Origin: Rahnella bruchi
GTDB taxonomy: Bacteria > Pseudomonadota > Gammaproteobacteria > Enterobacterales > Enterobacteriaceae
NCBI RefSeq assembly: GCF_003614975.1
Contig: NZ_QZWI01000010.1
Span: 62,001 to 126,000, forward strand
Direction: 5' to 3'
DNA: 64,000 nt
This document shows, piece by piece, positions 43,844 through 55,389 of the stretch (within the stretch, counting starts at the first letter, position 1; each line of letters begins with the position of its first letter). The position numbers were made by a program, and so were the translations under genes. Below the pieces are notes generated by a model that saw only the letters and a program-made list of their open reading frames with translations, was not told the origin of the DNA and did no database searches.

Positions 43844-45697
43844 TCACTCCTTACTATGATTTTTTGCCACTGGTAGGCGTAAGGTAAAACATGCACCGCG
43901 CTCACCATTACTTGCGCGTAAGGTACCATGGTAAGACTTGATGATATCGGCAGAGATGGCCAATCCTAATCCTAAACCATGATTCTTCTTGGTAGTAAAG
44001 AAGGGTTCAAATATTGACTCGTTGATCTCTGCAGGGATACCTGGACCGCTATCTTCAATTTCTATGATGGCATAATTCCCCTCAATAAACGCCCTGACAT
44101 AAATGACTCGGTCATGATCATTAACCATGACAGCATCAAGGGCGTTACTGATGAGGTTTACCAGTACTTGTTCAAGTCTTAGATGATTACACATACACCA
44201 AACGTCTTGGGGAGCTTTGACCAATGCGCAACCTATTTTTTTAAACCTATGACTCAGAAGCAGCATTGCATTATCAATGCTAATCTTTATCGATACAGGG
44301 TTTACGGTATCATCTCCCGTTCTGGAGAAAGTTCTAAGCTGATTACTGAGTTGACCAATAAAATCAACAGACCGTAAAATACGCTTGATATTTTCTCTCG
44401 CCTCATCCATATCACCGATATCCATAAATTTTAATGTGTTAGCGGACATCATGCTAATGGCTGATAATGGCTGATTGATTTCATGAGCCAAGCCGGCCGA
44501 CAATTGTCCTATAACGGCAAGCTTTTCATTATGTAGCAGTTCATTTTGGGTGTTTCTCAAAATAGTTTCAGTGTTAATCCGTTCTTGGATTTCCATCTCG
44601 AGGAATATGCTTTTATTTTCTAGCTCTTTTGTTCTTTCAGCGATTAAAAATTCCAGTTTTTCGTTTTGGTGCTCGAGTACCTGTTGTTTTTCAATCTTAA
44701 GTTTAGAAATCTGATTTCTTTGTTTTGTGATAAATACCAAAATTACAATTAAAATAAAAATCAAGTTTATAATAATCGAATCAGGAAGCGTATTCATTAT
44801 AACTGCTTCTAGAGGTAGTAGGGTGGCTATTACCATTTTGAATTCAGGGATGCATTGATAAGTATAAATAAAATACTTTTTTTTGAAATGAATTATCCCT
44901 GCTTTGTCGCCAAGGAACATTTTATGCTTGACTTCAGGATATTTGATATTGTTGTTGTAATACCTTTTTTCCAGGTTGATTTTATTGCTCTCTGATTCAG
45001 GTAATGTCTTTAGTGCATGATAGAACCACTCAGGATTAGAAGAACAGGCAACAATCTTGTCTCTGTCCAGTAAAACGGTCTGGTATCCAACGGTGCGATT
45101 GTTAAGATACTCATTCAAGTTGATCTTAACTACAATGACTCCAATTTTAACCCCTTCAACGAAAATGCCATGCGCCTGATAGTAGCCGGAAACTGAATTC
45201 GTGGTCCCGACAGCATAATAACCCAAGGTCTCACCCTGTTTTGCATCTTTAAAATAGGGACGATATGATAAATTTTTCCCTATCGCACTAGCCGTGGTGC
45301 CAATATCACTGGCCGCAACAACAGATGCTTGATCATCAAGAAGATAGACCGCCAATGCTCCTGTATTTTGCTGTATTGAATGCAGATAATAGCTCAACGT
45401 TTCCTGTTCTTTACTGGTTTTCTTGGGTTTAAGGAGGAAATGCGTGATCTTGTCATCAAGCGAAAGTGAATAGGGAATAAACTCGTATCGCTTTACCCGA
45501 AGTTTCAACTCAAGGCTTTTTTGATTGAGTTGATAACTCAAAAAATCAATTTGATGTTTAAGCTCAGTGTAAATAAGAATCCCAGCAGAAGAAAAATAGG
45601 TAATGATTATCATTATTAGTACAATCAGAGCTTGACGAAGATTGATGGACCTCTTTAGAAAGAGAGACTCTGAAAATGTCGAAAGGATACGCCTCAT
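43844..45697 (-). CDS. DctB-like sensor histidine kinase
   Basis: A 617-residue kinase: N-terminal membrane helix about 20-42, periplasmic PAS-like double-Cache sensor about 45-295 (the DctB/C4-acid sensor type, with GYYAVGTTNSVSGYYQAHG), second membrane helix about 303-322, coiled-coil linker rich in E/Q/R, HisKA with the His in GLAHEINQPLSA, and an ATPase domain with NALDA, DSGPG and HGLGLGLAIS. DctB senses C4-dicarboxylates; given divergent aspT-aspD, the ligand may be aspartate or a similar acid (inference). No transporter of the DctA type is adjacent. Confidence 0.9.
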   Translation of the reverse strand: MRRILSTFSESLFLKRSINLRQALIVLIMIIITYFSSAGILIYTELKHQIDFLSYQLNQKSLELKLRVKRYEFIPYSLSLDDKITHFLLKPKKTSKEQETLSYYLHSIQQNTGALAVYLLDDQASVVAASDIGTTASAIGKNLSYRPYFKDAKQGETLGYYAVGTTNSVSGYYQAHGIFVEGVKIGVIVVKINLNEYLNNRTVGYQTVLLDRDKIVACSSNPEWFYHALKTLPESESNKINLEKRYYNNNIKYPEVKHKMFLGDKAGIIHFKKKYFIYTYQCIPEFKMVIATLLPLEAVIMNTLPDSIIINLIFILIVILVFITKQRNQISKLKIEKQQVLEHQNEKLEFLIAERTKELENKSIFLEMEIQERINTETILRNTQNELLHNEKLAVIGQLSAGLAHEINQPLSAISMMSANTLKFMDIGDMDEARENIKRILRSVDFIGQLSNQLRTFSRTGDDTVNPVSIKISIDNAMLLLSHRFKKIGCALVKAPQDVWCMCNHLRLEQVLVNLISNALDAVMVNDHDRVIYVRAFIEGNYAIIEIEDSGPGIPAEINESIFEPFFTTKKNHGLGLGLAISADIIKSYHGTLRASNGERGACFTLRLPVAKNHSKE

Positions 45698-45882
45698 GGA
45701 ACCTCAACAAATCGTTCGATGATCAAACCCATGTTGGGTATCGATAGATCGTATGTAATGTAGCCTTATGAAATTATAGCATACAACTGGCCATGCTCAC
45801 TACCTGCGTATAAAAGAACAGGTGGTTTAGAATATTCTCTATACAATTATTTGTTCTGAAAAAAATAAACATAAAGCCCAAA

Positions 45883-45932
45883 TTTCCGGTTTCCCGAATT
45901 ATTGCTGCTAATATCTTTCGGGAATCCGGAAA
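45883..45932. promoter_or_regulatory. 15-bp inverted repeat upstream of aspT, candidate activator site
   Basis: TTTCCGGTTTCCCGA (45883-45897) is the inverse of TCGGGAATCCGGAAA (45918-45932) with one mismatch. Arms are 20 bases apart. It lies 115-165 bases before the sigma-54-like promoter, the right range for a DctD-type upstream activating sequence. Confidence 0.6.
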
Positions 45933-46047
45933 CTTTTAATTATTAAATCTAATAATATTAAATCAGAGTGTTTTGATTGATCTGTGTCATTATTTTTCGC
46001 TCTATGCGAGCAATATAATTCAGCCTCCTAAAGCGCAGAGTAACCAT

Positions 46048-46063
46048 AGGGTTGAATTGTGCT
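46048..46063 (+). promoter_or_regulatory. Candidate sigma-54 promoter of aspT-aspD
   Basis: AGGGTTGAATTGTGCT has the invariant GG-N10-GC (46049-46050 and 46061-46062) of -24/-12 promoters, about 97 bases before the aspT start. The flanking match to TGGCACG-N4-TTGCW is only moderate. Confidence 0.5.
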
Positions 46064-46159
46064 AAGTAATATTATTGACGTGGAACCAGAATCTTCATTT
46101 ATCCTTTTTGGATAAGTGAATTCAATCTATACTTTATTCTTCATGAGGAATTATAGGTC

Positions 46160-47845
46160 GTGAATTTTATACACTCAATCTTCCATTTGAGCCCCGAGAT
46201 AGCGCTATTCATTGCGCTCGCACTAGGCACATGGATTGGAAAATTTAAGTTTGGCAAGTTTCAATTAGGTGGTGTAGCAGGTGCGTTAGTCATTTCAGTC
46301 ATTTTAAGCCAGTTTGGCGTGACGATTGATGATGGTATCAAAGGCGTATTGTTCGCACTGTTTATTTATGCTGTTGGTTTTGAAAGTGGCCCACAGTTTT
46401 TCAGTTCACTGGGTCTTAAAACCATTAAGGAGATTGTTCTTGCAGTCGTATTAGCCATCAGCGGTTTAGTGACCGTTGTAATCTTAGCCAGAATGTTTGA
46501 TCTCGACAAAGGTACCGCAGCGGGCATCGCTGCAGGCGCACTTACTCAGTCGGCGATTATTGGCACAGCCAGTTCAGCTATAGATAAATTAGGCTTAGCG
46601 CCAGACATCTCTCAACACTTACAGTCAAATGTAGCCATTGGTTATGCGGTCACCTATATCTTCGGCTCCCTAGGGGCCATCATTATTTGTGTCAACATTC
46701 TCCCATGGTTTATGCGCCGTGGATTGCGTGAGGATGCCATTAAAGCCGAAGCGGCTTTATTAAGTGGGCAAAAAAAATACGAACCAGGTGAAACACCAGC
46801 ACTTCCCGATTTGGTTGGACGCGTCTTTAAAGTTGCTAACGCTGCGGGTAAAACTGTTTCGCAAATTGAAGATTGTGCATCGGCCGGGAAAATTACTGTT
46901 GAAAGAATAAAACGTCGTGGGGACATTCTAGGCATAAGCTCCCATTTAGTTTTGGAAAATGAAGATATTTTGTTAATTGTGGGTAGACGGGCTGGCATGG
47001 TTCATCTCGATGAACTAATTGGTCCAGAAACGACCGATACTGACGGGATGGAAATGGTTGTAGTCACCCGGGATATCATCATTTCTAACAAAATTTATGC
47101 AAACAAAACCATCTCGCAACTACAAACTACCAGTAAGGCTCTACGACATGGCATCTATTTCTTAAATCTTACAAGAGGACAGCAACGGGTCCCTCTTTCA
47201 AGTTCTACGACCATTAAGGCCGGTGATGTTGTTACTGTCTATGGGTTGAATGAAGATATTCTACGTCTCGCTCAAGAAATTGGTCCTGTCATCGCGGTCA
47301 GTGAGAAAACTGATTTTATTTATCACGGTATCGGTGTAGCCGTTGGTTTATTAATTGGGTTGGCTGTTGTTCATATTGGTGCGATTCCATTAACCCTAGG
47401 TGCAGGGGGGGGGGCTCTATTTTCTGGTTTGATTTTCGGTTGGTATCGCACCCGTCATATGGTGATGGGGAATATGCCCACAGCAGCATCTGGCCTATTG
47501 AAAGATCTCGGACTAGCAGGATTTGTCGCCGTCGTTGGCCTTCAGTCTGGTCAACAAGCCATACATACAATAGCACACAGTGGTATCTCAATATTCTTTA
47601 TTGGTGTGGTGGTGACCATCATTCCTTTAATCATAACGATGTTGGTGGGTAAATATATTTTACGTTATGACAATACCGCAATCTTCGCCGGTGCGTTATC
47701 GGGTACGCGAAGTGCCAATCCAGCATTTGGTGAAATATTGGTAAAGGCAGGAAATTCAGTACCTACAGTTCCATTCGCGATCACTTACGCTCTGGCTAAT
47801 GTTTTCTTAACATTATTAGGCCCATTAATTGTTGCACTTGTTTGA
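46160..47845 (+). CDS. aspT: Aspartate:alanine antiporter AspT
   Basis: A 561-residue AAE-family exchanger (Tetragenococcus AspT is 543). Two membrane halves of about five helices each flank a cytoplasmic region with two RCK-C/TrkA-C-like domains (about 205-285 and 290-375). The second half carries GRTTNPAF-like GTRSANPAFG. It imports aspartate and exports alanine, which together with AspD makes proton motive force. GTG start with GAGGA 10 bases upstream. A run of ten G (47405-47414) lies in the coding sequence. Confidence 0.88.
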   Translation: MNFIHSIFHLSPEIALFIALALGTWIGKFKFGKFQLGGVAGALVISVILSQFGVTIDDGIKGVLFALFIYAVGFESGPQFFSSLGLKTIKEIVLAVVLAISGLVTVVILARMFDLDKGTAAGIAAGALTQSAIIGTASSAIDKLGLAPDISQHLQSNVAIGYAVTYIFGSLGAIIICVNILPWFMRRGLREDAIKAEAALLSGQKKYEPGETPALPDLVGRVFKVANAAGKTVSQIEDCASAGKITVERIKRRGDILGISSHLVLENEDILLIVGRRAGMVHLDELIGPETTDTDGMEMVVVTRDIIISNKIYANKTISQLQTTSKALRHGIYFLNLTRGQQRVPLSSSTTIKAGDVVTVYGLNEDILRLAQEIGPVIAVSEKTDFIYHGIGVAVGLLIGLAVVHIGAIPLTLGAGGGALFSGLIFGWYRTRHMVMGNMPTAASGLLKDLGLAGFVAVVGLQSGQQAIHTIAHSGISIFFIGVVVTIIPLIITMLVGKYILRYDNTAIFAGALSGTRSANPAFGEILVKAGNSVPTVPFAITYALANVFLTLLGPLIVALV

Positions 47846-47851
47846 CTATAG

Positions 47852-49447
<1,596 letters not shown>

Positions 49448-49461
49448 TAGCCATGAGTATC

Positions 49462-49490
49462 ATGGGGCGAACCTGTTCGCCCCATCCTAA
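49462..49490 (+). terminator. Hairpin after aspD
   Basis: ATGGGGCGAA pairs perfectly with TTCGCCCCAT across CCTG. Only a short A/T stretch follows, so termination may be partial. Confidence 0.65.
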
Positions 49491-50674
49491 TTTATTGAGT
49501 ATCTGCACATATTGCTCCTGTCTCCCTGTGAGAACTCCCTTCTTAACGCCAATACTTTCATTTTGATCTTGCCTGTTGTTTCTGGTTCAGTACAAAAAGG
49601 AAGGGGTTTTACGACGCTTACTGATAGAAACCTCTAACCTCTCATAAATCAATTTAGTCTTCATTTTTGAGGCTTTGCGCTGCTAATTCTACCAATACCC
49701 CACCTATGTTCTTTTAGTCAGTAATGGCCTCAGTTATTGTGGCATCATATATTGTATGCACAGCTCGAAAAAAAAACTCCTTGTACATGAGAAGAAAGAC
49801 CAGAAGTGTGGAAAAGGCATTGCGTCATGTGGACATTCTGTCGAACCGCTGTGTCTCCAGGTTCCCGGGATGGTCTCTATAGAACTATGCTCGCAGGCAC
49901 AATGCCGAATGCACATTGATGAGTCCCTATCACCGAATTTGCCTTAGAGCATAACGATGTTGATTATCGTCGCACTGGGTAGCTATTGTCTCCTGAAGGA
50001 TTTCGCGTTAATCACCAGGGCTTTTCGCGGGAAGCCCCTTCCTTTAGGGTGGGGAGAATGTCAAAAGCATGTGATCCGGTTTTTATAGTTAATGGCCTGG
50101 GGGAAAGAGAATGACGACGTCATAAGCACAGGTGACAAGGCTCTTGCCGCCGCGCTGTACGATGACTCGAATCTGAGTTGAGCGATGCATTTCGTTTAAG
50201 GCATTGACCAAATCTCTGATCTGTGAGGATGGTCTGACGATGTAGATTTAAGATTATTGACAGATTTAAGTGGCACAGCCGCAATGAAGACATGAATAAT
50301 CACCGATTCAACCAGTTGAGTCATGCCAGGATAATGATCAGCTATGGACCTAAATAGTATTTTGATTCCCGTCCCTCAAGGAAACGTTCTCATATAATCT
50401 CACAATTTATGACGGGTTGTAGAAAGGATAAGCATGAAGGTAATAGTATAATTAATTGAATGCGTACTCAAATACTGAAGCCGGTTGGAAGAACCCTGTC
50501 CAAAATTACGGATGAACAGAATATTGCCAAGGGTGCGAGGTTGTGAAATTTCTTTGTTATTTTCTCTATTCGAGGTAATAACAAATGCGACTAAATATTT
50601 AATATTTTAGACGATGCCAGTTTTTTTTCTAAAGATCCTTTACAAATCTTGAACGCTGGCATCGATTATTTCAT
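49491..50674. other. Gene-free stretch with decayed sequence
   Basis: About 1.2 kb without an intact gene. Two things stand out: a hairpin at 50035-50054 (CCCCTTCC-TTTA-GGGTGGGG, preceded by GAAG) like the right end of an IS200/IS605 element, and a coherent but start-less minus-strand frame at 50089-50247 (about 53 codons). The rest is unrecognised. Confidence 0.6.
50089..50247 (-). pseudogene. Start-less coding remnant of unknown family
   Basis: About 53 codons open on the minus strand, reading RDLVNALNEMHRSTQIRV and later SLVTCAYDVVILFPPGH before a stop. Composition looks coding, but an in-frame stop precedes it and no start with a ribosome site is seen. Probably the 3' end of a decayed gene; family not recognised. 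Confidence 0.35.
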
Positions 50675-51460
50675 TTAAATGGCTTTGTCGTTTGAATTTT
50701 CATCACTGCTTGAGCAAAGAAAACGGCTGTGAGTGAACCATGTGTTCATTGTTACTGCAATAAGAATGAACAACATCAGAAATAAGCTATAAAATCCAAA
50801 GTGCGAACTTAATTTCGCAGTGATATATGCTCCTGCTGAGAAGTGGATAAGAACAAGCAAATAATGTAAGCCTTCTCTAAGTGAGGCCTGCCGCTCTGAT
50901 TTTGAAATATTATGATTCAAGTAATTCACGAGGCTTGTCGTCATTAGAACATACACAGTAGTCACGACAGATGTCGTCGTTGGATAGTTTGTTCCCCCGC
51001 TTTTAATTAAGTAGTTTTGGATATACATAAACATAAGGCCAATTATTATAAGAGGTGTTATTGACGGGGTTGGCAGGCTACCTAAGACTCCAGATGTTAG
51101 CATGTATTGCCCTATGAGAATAAAGGATGCTAATAAAAAGCAATTTATAGTTAATGAAATGGCATACCCATGCCAAGGCGTCCTCTTTCTGAAGTTCGTG
51201 AATTTAATCATGCATAACTGATGAATTGCTGCAATTAACATCCAGATAACAACAATGCCAATATGATATAATGAAATATAGTCAAACTTTCCATTAGCGA
51301 AAGTGTTTATTCCGAATATCAAATTGGATGTCATAAATCCTATTAATGCTTTGAACAAAAATATAAAACTAATAACTTCAACCCCCCCACCAATAAAACT
51401 CATCGCATAGTGTATTTGATGGTTGATGGAAGTAAATGTACAGGGTGCGGACTTTTTCAT
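50675..51460 (-). CDS. Multi-span membrane protein, DUF1275/YoaK-like
   Basis: A 261-residue protein with about six hydrophobic segments. The N-terminal GGGVEVISFIFLFKALIGFM and SNLIFG, and later GAYITAKLSSHFGFYSLFL, follow the DUF1275 (YoaK) layout of conserved glycines at helix ends. Function unknown. It is AT-rich (about 35% GC) and has no clear ribosome site, so start and expression are uncertain; ATG 51403 would be an alternative. It lies between two gene-free stretches. Confidence 0.6.
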   Translation of the reverse strand: MKKSAPCTFTSINHQIHYAMSFIGGGVEVISFIFLFKALIGFMTSNLIFGINTFANGKFDYISLYHIGIVVIWMLIAAIHQLCMIKFTNFRKRTPWHGYAISLTINCFLLASFILIGQYMLTSGVLGSLPTPSITPLIIIGLMFMYIQNYLIKSGGTNYPTTTSVVTTVYVLMTTSLVNYLNHNISKSERQASLREGLHYLLVLIHFSAGAYITAKLSSHFGFYSLFLMLFILIAVTMNTWFTHSRFLCSSSDENSNDKAI

Positions 51461-52744
51461 AGTGTTTTTGATAGCTTAAGCGTTAATTTTGTAATGAGTG
51501 TTATGTATTCAAGCTATACATATCACAACGATTTACATCTAAAATCAGTACCAAATAAGGTATTCATTAAAAATGAACATTTTTCAACCTTTCATTGTGC
51601 TCCCTCCAAAATTTAATGTTTGATTGACCCATGAAAATTGAATATTTGGATTAAAAATTAAAGCGTGAATTCATGGGGTTGTTAAGCTTTAAGTAAAAGC
51701 TCTACTGATTACCTTTAGACACTGTCTTTTTATATAAACTTAATTATGTTAGAGGCGCTTCCCCTTTGCCTGTATTTTTTTAAATTAATTATATTTTTTA
51801 AATGCCTTTTCTATTATTTTTAAAAATAACAACACATCCTTCGGACTGGATTAAGTTTTTATAATCATGTAACTCTTTATGTTATTGTTATAAGCAATTC
51901 GTGTGCGATAAATAAAAGTATATGCGGAATTATTTTATTTCATTCATGATATTGGTCAATTTTCTGTCAATTAAGAAGACATAATTGGCTTCCTAGTTTT
52001 CTTGTTCGGAATACCGTTAGCTTTACCAATACGAGTTTCGGGATTCCGAATCAACTTGATACGAAAATTCTTAAAAAGAGATGTCCGGTTAGAATGGAAA
52101 CAAAACCACACTCCGCACCCCATGATTCAAAAATGTTATTGCATCTTGAGTTGCCTTATTTTTTTTGAATTAAGTTGGTTAAATGGAATGTAGAAAGTGA
52201 ATCCTTGAATGACAATAGATGAGAGGGGTGAAACTGCTGCAGTTAAGTACGTATTGCTGTGTATTTTTTCTGAATTCTATTAATGATTTGGAAATGTATC
52301 GACTAGGTTACTGCAATTCGATAATAGGTAAGGTGGGTGTGCTTGTGAAGAATGCTATCGTATATGAATTCATACTATTTAATCCGAATAAACTTCATAA
52401 TGGCTTGGATTCATAAAATTAATGACATATCTCTAATTGTAATAACTTTCATTCTACGGGTTCTGTAAAATTCCGCTATCGCGATAGACATTTTTGATGA
52501 TTCGGCCGACGTCATCAGACTTCGCAATAGTCATCTGCCGGTGCTCAAAGAGCTGGGATTATCGCCGGGCGGCCCCTAAAATGGCTTTTTCAGTATTTTG
52601 GAAGATCTCTAAAAATGAATGCCTCGAGTCGCAGAGAGGTGTATGCAACTACGGCTACACCCCGTGTTTAACTCCAGTACAGACTCAGCGGGGCAAAATG
52701 ATACCTGAGATCACTGCGTTTTAACGTTATGGAAAACCCGCACA
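51461..52744. other. Long AT-rich stretch without recognisable genes
   Basis: About 1.28 kb, roughly 30-35% GC, with only short unconvincing frames. A short inverted repeat (TTCGGAAT 52005-52012 / ATTCCGAA 52043-52050) is present. From about 52464 the composition changes, and a coherent start-less plus-strand frame of about 38 codons ends LPVLKELGLSPGGP at a TAA (52577-52579), probably the tail of a deleted gene upstream of macA. Confidence 0.6.
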
Positions 52745-53932
52745 ATGTTAATGAAACTCCCTTCACGTCGCGTCGCCATTTTTGCTGCGGTGATGCTTAC
52801 AGTTCTTATCACCGTCTCCTTGTTGTTCCTGCGCAGCGCGCCAGTCCCGGAGTATGTCACGGCTCCGGTACGTAAAGGGGATATTGAAAATTCCGTACTG
52901 GCTACCGGGCGAATCGATGCGATTGAGCGCGTTAATGTCGGTGCTCAGGTCTCAGGCCAGGTAAAATCACTGAAAGTGAAGCCTGGCGATCGAGTTACTA
53001 AAGGGCAGCCGATAGCAGACATTGACGATGTGCCGCAGCGTAATGATTTGCGCACCGCCGAAGCCGCACTCAACGTGGTCAAAGCCGATCTGCAAGCCAA
53101 GCAGGCGCTCTTAAAACAGGCTGAACTCCGTTTCAAACGGCAGCGGCAGATGCTTAACCAAGAAGCCAGCTCACGTGAAGATTTTGAGTCCGCAGAAGCC
53201 ACGCTGGCGACCACGCGTGCGGAGCTACTGTCACTCAATGCGCGCCTCGTGCAGGCGCAGATCGAGGTGGATAAGAAAAAGGTCGACCTGAGCTACACAC
53301 GTGTCGTCGCGCCGATGGACGGCATCGTTATCGCAGTGGTGACCCAGCAAGGGCAGACGGTGAACTCCAGCCAAAGTGCACCGACGATTATCAAGCTTGC
53401 CCGACTGGATGTGATGACCATTAAGGCTCAGATCTCTGAGGCCGATATCACCCGTATTTTCATTGGCCAAAAAGCGCGCTTCACCATTTTCTCGGAACCG
53501 GACAAAGAGTATGACGCGATACTGCGCACCGTTGAACTGGCGCCGGAATCGGTAATGAAAGACGACACCCTTGCCAGCAGCGGTTCGGCATCAGGCTCAG
53601 GCACCTCGAATGCGTCCGTCTACTACAACGCGCTGCTGGACGTGCCCAATCCGGAAAACCGGCTGCGAATTGCCATGACTGCTCAGGTCACGCTGCTTGC
53701 CGGCGAAGGTAAAAATACGCTTCTGGTGCCCATTCAGGCGGTGCATAAAGCAGACGGGAATGAGCAGCAGGTGCAGATTTTGACAAATAACGGCAAGCTT
53801 GAAACCCGACAGGTAAAAACCGGAATAACCAACAGCGTGGATATTGAGATCCTTGATGGCGTTAAAGTCGGGGAAAAGGTGGTGCTGTCGCAGCCAGGTG
53901 AAAAAGCACCCGGGGAAGGGTTCGTGCTGTGA
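52745..53932 (+). CDS. macA: MacA-like periplasmic adaptor
   Basis: A 395-residue membrane-fusion protein: N-terminal membrane anchor (VAIFAAVMLTVLITVSLLFL), lipoyl half-motifs (GQVKSLKVKPGDRVTKGQPI and MDGIVIAVVTQQGQTV), a helical hairpin of about 90 residues between them, then beta-barrel and membrane-proximal domains. It would connect an ABC exporter of the MacB type to TolC. Its 3' end overlaps the ATPase gene by 4 bases. The partner gene is truncated, so the pump is probably not functional. Confidence 0.88.
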   Translation: MLMKLPSRRVAIFAAVMLTVLITVSLLFLRSAPVPEYVTAPVRKGDIENSVLATGRIDAIERVNVGAQVSGQVKSLKVKPGDRVTKGQPIADIDDVPQRNDLRTAEAALNVVKADLQAKQALLKQAELRFKRQRQMLNQEASSREDFESAEATLATTRAELLSLNARLVQAQIEVDKKKVDLSYTRVVAPMDGIVIAVVTQQGQTVNSSQSAPTIIKLARLDVMTIKAQISEADITRIFIGQKARFTIFSEPDKEYDAILRTVELAPESVMKDDTLASSGSASGSGTSNASVYYNALLDVPNPENRLRIAMTAQVTLLAGEGKNTLLVPIQAVHKADGNEQQVQILTNNGKLETRQVKTGITNSVDIEILDGVKVGEKVVLSQPGEKAPGEGFVL

Positions 53933-55389
53933 GTAATATTATTGAGCTTAACGGTATTAACCGTACCTACCGTAATGGTGGCCAGACGCTTACCGTCCTC
54001 AAAGAGGTGAGTCTGACGATCGCAGCAGGTGAACTGGTGGCGATTATCGGCGCCTCGGGGTCGGGTAAATCGACCCTGATGAACATCATGGGTTGCCTTG
54101 ATGTCCCCGACAGCGGGGATTATTACATTGGCGGGCAAAATGCCGCAAAGCTTTCACCGGATGAGCTTGCAAGAATACGCCGGGAACATATCGGTTTTAT
54201 CTTCCAGCGCTATCATTTGATGCCAGACCTCAGCGCACTGGGCAATGTTGAGATCCCTGCCATTTACGCCAACAGCGGACGTGACCAGCGTCGGCTGCGA
54301 GCCGCAGCACTGCTGGGCAGGCTGGGGCTGGAAGGGCGGGAGCATCATAAACCCGGTGAACTATCCGGCGGTCAGCAACAGCGCGTCAGTATTGCCCGCT
54401 CGCTGATTAATGGCGGAGAGATCATTCTGGCGGACGAACCGACCGGTGCGCTGGATTCACAGTCAGGGCAGGAAGTGCTGGCCATCCTCAGCGAACTTCA
54501 CCAGCGGGGTCATACCGTGGTGATAGTGACCCACGATATGAAGGTGGCGCAACATGCTCAGCGGATTATCGAACTGCGCGACGGCGAAATTATCTCAGAC
54601 AGCGGCAGTCGCTTGACCACTACGGAAAAACTGCCGCCTCCCAACAGGACCCGGCAAAGTCGTTGGCAAAGTTTTCTCGATCGTACACGTGAATCGCTGG
54701 GAATGGCGCTGAAAGCGATGAACGCACATCGTTTACGCACAACCTTGACCATGACCGGAATTATTTTCGGCATCGCTGCCGTGGTCACAGTGGTGGCGCT
54801 CGGTGAAGGCGCGAAGCAGCGGACGCTGGAGAATATTAAAGATCTGGGCACCAACGTGGTGAGCATTTACCCCGGGAGCGATTTCTTCGACGACAGCGCC
54901 GAAAGCATTCGTACTCTGGTGCCTGCAGATGCTGCAGCACTGGCGAAGCAGGGGTTTATCGACAGCGTAAGCCCGGAAGTCAGTGTCTCAGACACCATTC
55001 GTTTTCGCGGAAAATCCGCAACCGCCTCAATCAATGGCGTTGGGCGAGATCACTTCCGCGTTAATGGCATCGAGATTTTGCAGGGGGCAACGTTCAGGGA
55101 CGATCGTAACGCCCTGCAGGAAGTGATCATCGATGAAAACGCCCGCATAGCGTTATTTGATGAGGCGGGGTTAAAGGCGCTGGGGCAAATTGTATTCCTC
55201 GGTTCCGTTCCTGCTCGCGTTGTGGGCATCGCTAAGAGCAATAACCGTAGTTATGCACCTAACCGTATTACCGTGTGGATGCCCTACAGTACAGTAATGT
55301 ACCGAATGGCAGGTACACCGGTACTGACCAGCATCAGCGTCCGGCTGAAGGACAATGTGGCTAACGAGGCCGCTGTCAGTGCGATATGA
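53929..55389 (+). pseudogene. macB: MacB ABC exporter truncated before its last three membrane helices
   Basis: The 486-codon frame has an intact ATPase domain (Walker A GASGSGKST, signature LSGGQQQRVSIARSL, Walker B IILADEPTGALD), the first membrane helix (TLTMTGIIFGIAAVVTVVAL) and most of the periplasmic domain. It stops at about codon 486, where MacB proteins of about 650 residues go on to three more helices of the FtsX domain. Homology ends near 55380, where an RND-pump sequence begins in another frame. A deletion joined the two. Confidence 0.85.

Noticed and set aside
49734-49947. Overlapping 60-codon frames on both strands
   Set aside because: Cys/His/Ser-rich translations, no ribosome sites and no coherent domain; treated as gene-free DNA.
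51381-51389. Seven-C tract in the DUF1275-like gene as a phase-variation switch
   Set aside because: Shorter than usual hypermutable tracts; noted but not convincing compared with the ten-G run in aspT.
52219-52416. 65-codon frame in AT-rich DNA
   Set aside because: Starts ATG after GATGAG but has no ribosome site, and its composition is that expected of random AT-rich sequence.
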